The notes under the pieces are model-generated. The model made no database searches. It was not told the DNA's origin and was given only the letters and a program-made list of their open reading frames with translations. The translations under genes were made by a program, and so were the position numbers. A DNA stretch of 35,977 nucleotides from Polyangiaceae bacterium. GTDB lineage: Bacteria > Myxococcota_A > Polyangia > Polyangiales > Polyangiaceae. Where the stretch lies: positions 1 through 35,977 of the forward strand of contig JAFGIS010000441.1 in assembly GCA_016929495.1 (NCBI GenBank). Direction: 5' to 3'. Of the stretch, positions 33,803-35,977 are shown one piece after another; positions within the stretch are counted from its first letter, which is position 1; each line of letters opens with the position of its first letter.

Positions 33803-34719
33803 CGGCCCCTCGAGTGATCGTGGTGGCCAAGGGCTCCTCATACGCCCGGTTCATCGAGGACGAACGGGACCCGCGCGCCAAAGCTCTGCTCAAGCGCCAC
33901 GACGAATCCGTCGCCAACTGGCTTGCGGGTCATGCGGCGCACTCGCGCACGCTCGAGCGCGTCCAGATGGCCCTGTCGCGGTTCGGCGTCCACGCGGTCG
34001 TGGTGCGGCGGCCGCACGCGGAATTCGATGCGACAGACGCGGATCTCGTCATCGCCGTGGGCGGAGATGGCACGCTGCTCGCTGCATCGCACAATGTCGG
34101 GTCCGTGCCCCTCTTGGGTGTCAATAGCGACCCGGAGCGGAGCGTCGGCTTCTACTGCGCTGGACGTGGAGAGGAGCTCGAGGCCACGCTCGAGCGCGCG
34201 CTCGCCGGCAGGCTGCCGGCAACGTGGCTGACCCGGATGGAGGTCACGCTCAACGGCCGCGTTCGATCACGACGTGTGCTCAACGAGGCCCTCTACTCGC
34301 ACTGCTCGCCCGCCGCGACGTCGCGCTACATCCTGCGCTACGGATCGGTGTCGGAAGAGCAGCGCTCGAGCGGTGTGTGGGTCGGACCCGCGGCTGGCTC
34401 CACCGCGGCCCAGTACTCGGCAGGGGGCGAGATCCTGCCGCTACGCTCCAAGCGCCTGCAGCTCGTGGTGCGCGAACCCTTCCTCTGGGAAGGCAGGAAA
34501 ACCCGCTTCCGACGCCTGCTCGTGGGTCCAGGCAAATCGGTCGGCCTCAAGAGCAAGATGCACGACGCCGCGCTGTATCTCGACGGACCCTATCGCCGCA
34601 TCTCGGTCTCGCTCGGCGACGTCGCACAGTTCAGCGCTTCGAACGAGCCTCTCTGCGTGCTGGGGCTCGAGCATGACGCCAGGGCGCGGCCTCGCCGCGC
34701 GCGGGCGGGAAAGACGTAG
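33799..34719 (+). CDS. nadK: NAD kinase
   Basis: A 306-aa cytoplasmic enzyme that phosphorylates NAD to NADP. It carries the GGDGT motif (88-92) for ATP and metal, followed by VNSDP (108-112) in place of the usual N-x-G/N-D segment, then the conserved ALYSHCSPAATSRY substrate region and a beta-sandwich C-terminal domain (VWVGPAAGSTAAQYSAGG). The start is GTG 33799, which overlaps the Nudix stop and lies inside the compact pair, so translational coupling is likely. The C-terminal tail is Arg-rich. Confidence 0.88.
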   Translation: MTAPRVIVVAKGSSYARFIEDERDPRAKALLKRHDESVANWLAGHAAHSRTLERVQMALSRFGVHAVVVRRPHAEFDATDADLVIAVGGDGTLLAASHNVGSVPLLGVNSDPERSVGFYCAGRGEELEATLERALAGRLPATWLTRMEVTLNGRVRSRRVLNEALYSHCSPAATSRYILRYGSVSEEQRSSGVWVGPAAGSTAAQYSAGGEILPLRSKRLQLVVREPFLWEGRKTRFRRLLVGPGKSVGLKSKMHDAALYLDGPYRRISVSLGDVAQFSASNEPLCVLGLEHDARARPRRARAGKT

Positions 34720-34725
34720 GGCGCG

Positions 34726-35004
34726 CTACTCGCCTGGAGTCGCACAAACGGCGTTGCAGGGACCCCAGCCGGGGACGGCCATGCGGCGCCCGTTGGAGTG
34801 GCAATGCGTCAGAGTATGGGAGTGAACGTTCAATCTCAGGGCACTGTTGACCCTTTGTCCCGCGGCCACGGCGACGCTCAGCGAACAGCTCGAGTTGATC
34901 GCCAGCTGCTGGCGCCGCCCGGTGAGCGCAGTCGTCAGCGGGACGCTCACGAACCACTTCGGTCCGGAGCCGAGAGTGATTGGACAGAATCCCGAAGTAG
35001 CGAA
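34726..35004 (-). pseudogene. Possible gene remnant or short protein
   Basis: On the minus strand a frame is open from about 35004 to TAG 34726-34728. It reads like a beta-rich protein end (PITLGSGPKWFVSVPLTTALTG). The in-frame stop at 35005-35007 cuts it off, and the only start candidate is a GTG at 34950, giving 74 aa. It could be the tail of a degraded gene, or a short real protein. No family was recognised. The rest of the 34720-35027 gap contains only a TGAACGTTCA palindrome (34823-34832) of unclear meaning. Confidence 0.25.
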
Positions 35005-35027
35005 TCATGTGCCAGCGTACTGGGGCT

Positions 35028-35864
35028 CTAGGGTCTCTCCGCGCGCGCAACGATCGCGTCGAGCCACACGCGGCGGATGATGGCGCTACCAGGGTAGATG
35101 AGCCGCCAGTACCGTGCGAACACCCGACGCGCTTCTGGATCGTTGCCGAGGATTCGGGTCTCGGTCGACACCCGTACCACTCCGTCGCCCTCTTCGACGA
35201 TGCGGAAGTCGAAAGCGACGCGAACGTGTCCGGGTGAAGCGAAAGCCAGGAACTGCTCGGCCGTGCGCACTCGGGGCGGAGGTTCGTCGACCCAAGGGCG
35301 ACCCACCATGCCGAGAACCAGCTCGCCGCCATTCGAGACGTCGAGCGGCAGGAACCCTGCTCCGGACGACTGTGTGACCTCGAGCAACGGCGTCGTATCA
35401 ACTGGGGGCGCCGAGAGGTGGCCACTGGCGAGTGCCCTGAGGCGCAGTAGCACGACTGCGGCGGGCATGTCTGCAAGCGACACCTGCCTTACGGCTTCGA
35501 GGACCCTACTGCGCGGTGCCCTGGTCCTTGCTTCGTGGTATTGGGCGAATTGATACTGCGGGAGAAAGTCGTCCACGCGATGCTTGGGTCCCGAGCTGCG
35601 ATGGATCCCCGAGGGCCACAGAACCGCGGCGGGTGCCGCCGTCGCCCCCAGAAGAAAGACGCCTGCCGCGCGAGCTCGCGTAGGGATCCCGAGCCACCGC
35701 TGCGGTCTGACGACTGAAACAAGGGCGATCAGGGCGACGATTATGCTGGCCCATGCCGCGTAGCTCGCCAGATCGAACGGCACGGACCGCCATAGAACCC
35801 ATCCACCCAGGGCGGCAATGATGGCGATGACGGTATATCCGCACACAACACTGATCCGGGCCAT
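35028..35864 (-). CDS. Membrane protein with C-terminal START-like domain
   Basis: A 278-aa protein with three predicted N-terminal helices (about 1-25, 33-55, 65-85) and a soluble C-terminal domain (about 100-278) whose pattern (HVRVAFDFRIVEEGDGVVRVSTETRI, split at charged turns; ARYWRLIYPGSAIIRR) resembles a SRPBCC/START-type fold. This is a weak, pattern-based call. ATG 35864 was chosen since the helix begins soon after; ATG 35897 is possible and would add 11 residues. Its promoter and any operon partner lie to the right, and the last 80 bp of the window hold no other feature I can support. Confidence 0.55.
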   Translation of the reverse strand: MARISVVCGYTVIAIIAALGGWVLWRSVPFDLASYAAWASIIVALIALVSVVRPQRWLGIPTRARAAGVFLLGATAAPAAVLWPSGIHRSSGPKHRVDDFLPQYQFAQYHEARTRAPRSRVLEAVRQVSLADMPAAVVLLRLRALASGHLSAPPVDTTPLLEVTQSSGAGFLPLDVSNGGELVLGMVGRPWVDEPPPRVRTAEQFLAFASPGHVRVAFDFRIVEEGDGVVRVSTETRILGNDPEARRVFARYWRLIYPGSAIIRRVWLDAIVARAERP

Positions 35865-35977
35865 GGCAGTTGTCGCTCCTCGCCCGATGCTCAGCACATT
35901 CCGTGCCAGGAGGGCCGTCAGGAATGAGCCAGCCGCCCTGAGCTCGCCTTCGGCCCCGGAGCAGTGGCTTCCGCCGC

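Noticed and set aside
34823..34832. TGAACGTTCA as a regulator binding site
   Set aside because: It is only 10 bp, such palindromes are common by chance, and no gene start is close in a suitable orientation.

Overview
The window is a high-GC bacterial chromosome segment that looks like Myxococcota, probably Polyangiales or a relative. The grounds are a PilZ protein of the myxobacterial Pro/Ala-linker type, AgmX/PglI-type repeats, several secreted lipoproteins with long Ala/Gly/Thr linkers, HD-GYP and LytTR signalling proteins, and many GTG/TTG starts with short overlaps. The phylum is inferred from gene content, since no rRNA or tRNA gene was found. No integrase, insertion sequence, CRISPR array or biosynthetic cluster was seen.

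Layout. (1) 397-4683 (+): an accessory-looking block made of a TIGR04255-family gene with an apparent frameshift, a small unknown protein, a PD-(D/E)XK-like protein carrying a winged helix, a compact soluble Ser/Thr kinase, and an unrecognised 426-residue protein. The last three genes overlap by 4 and 1 nt. (2) 4900-7581 (-): the division-linked set ftsE-ftsX-envC, with an EnvC whose LytM domain has lost its metal ligands. (3) 7582-7878: a strongly structured divergent intergenic region. (4) 7879-14496 (+): formyltransferase-like protein, PilZ protein, a large outer-membrane protein (signal peptide, HEXXH peptidase, TolB-like propeller, beta-barrel), a Uma2-type endonuclease and a small lipoprotein. 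(5) 14510-16642 (-): a 43-residue basic protein, a small unknown protein and a penicillin-binding transpeptidase. (6) 16838-23913 (+): PhoH-type ATPase, GAF/HD-GYP phosphodiesterase with a large insertion, a big lipoprotein and a U32-family protein. (7) 23967-27711 (-): LytTR regulator with a pseudo-receiver, GH10-like lipoprotein and a double AgmX-domain protein. (8) 27865-30441 (+): PKD-domain lipoprotein and a SemiSWEET-like membrane protein. (9) 30465-32892 (-): lipoprotein, a noncoding array of 41-42 bp repeats, and an EpsC-type serine acetyltransferase. (10) 33116-34719 (+): a Nudix hydrolase and NAD kinase overlapping by 4 nt. (11) a possible gene remnant and a membrane protein on the minus strand to the end.

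How the genes work together. FtsEX and EnvC form the known ATP-driven switch for septal amidases, and the nearby PBP also acts on peptidoglycan. The Nudix/NadK pair points to nicotinamide nucleotide turnover. PilZ and HD-GYP are the reading and erasing ends of c-di-GMP signalling. The lipoproteins and the peptidase-barrel protein are surface or periplasmic. The best candidates for something new are the 397-4683 block, the structured leader at 7725-7871 and the degenerate repeat array at 31467-31755.
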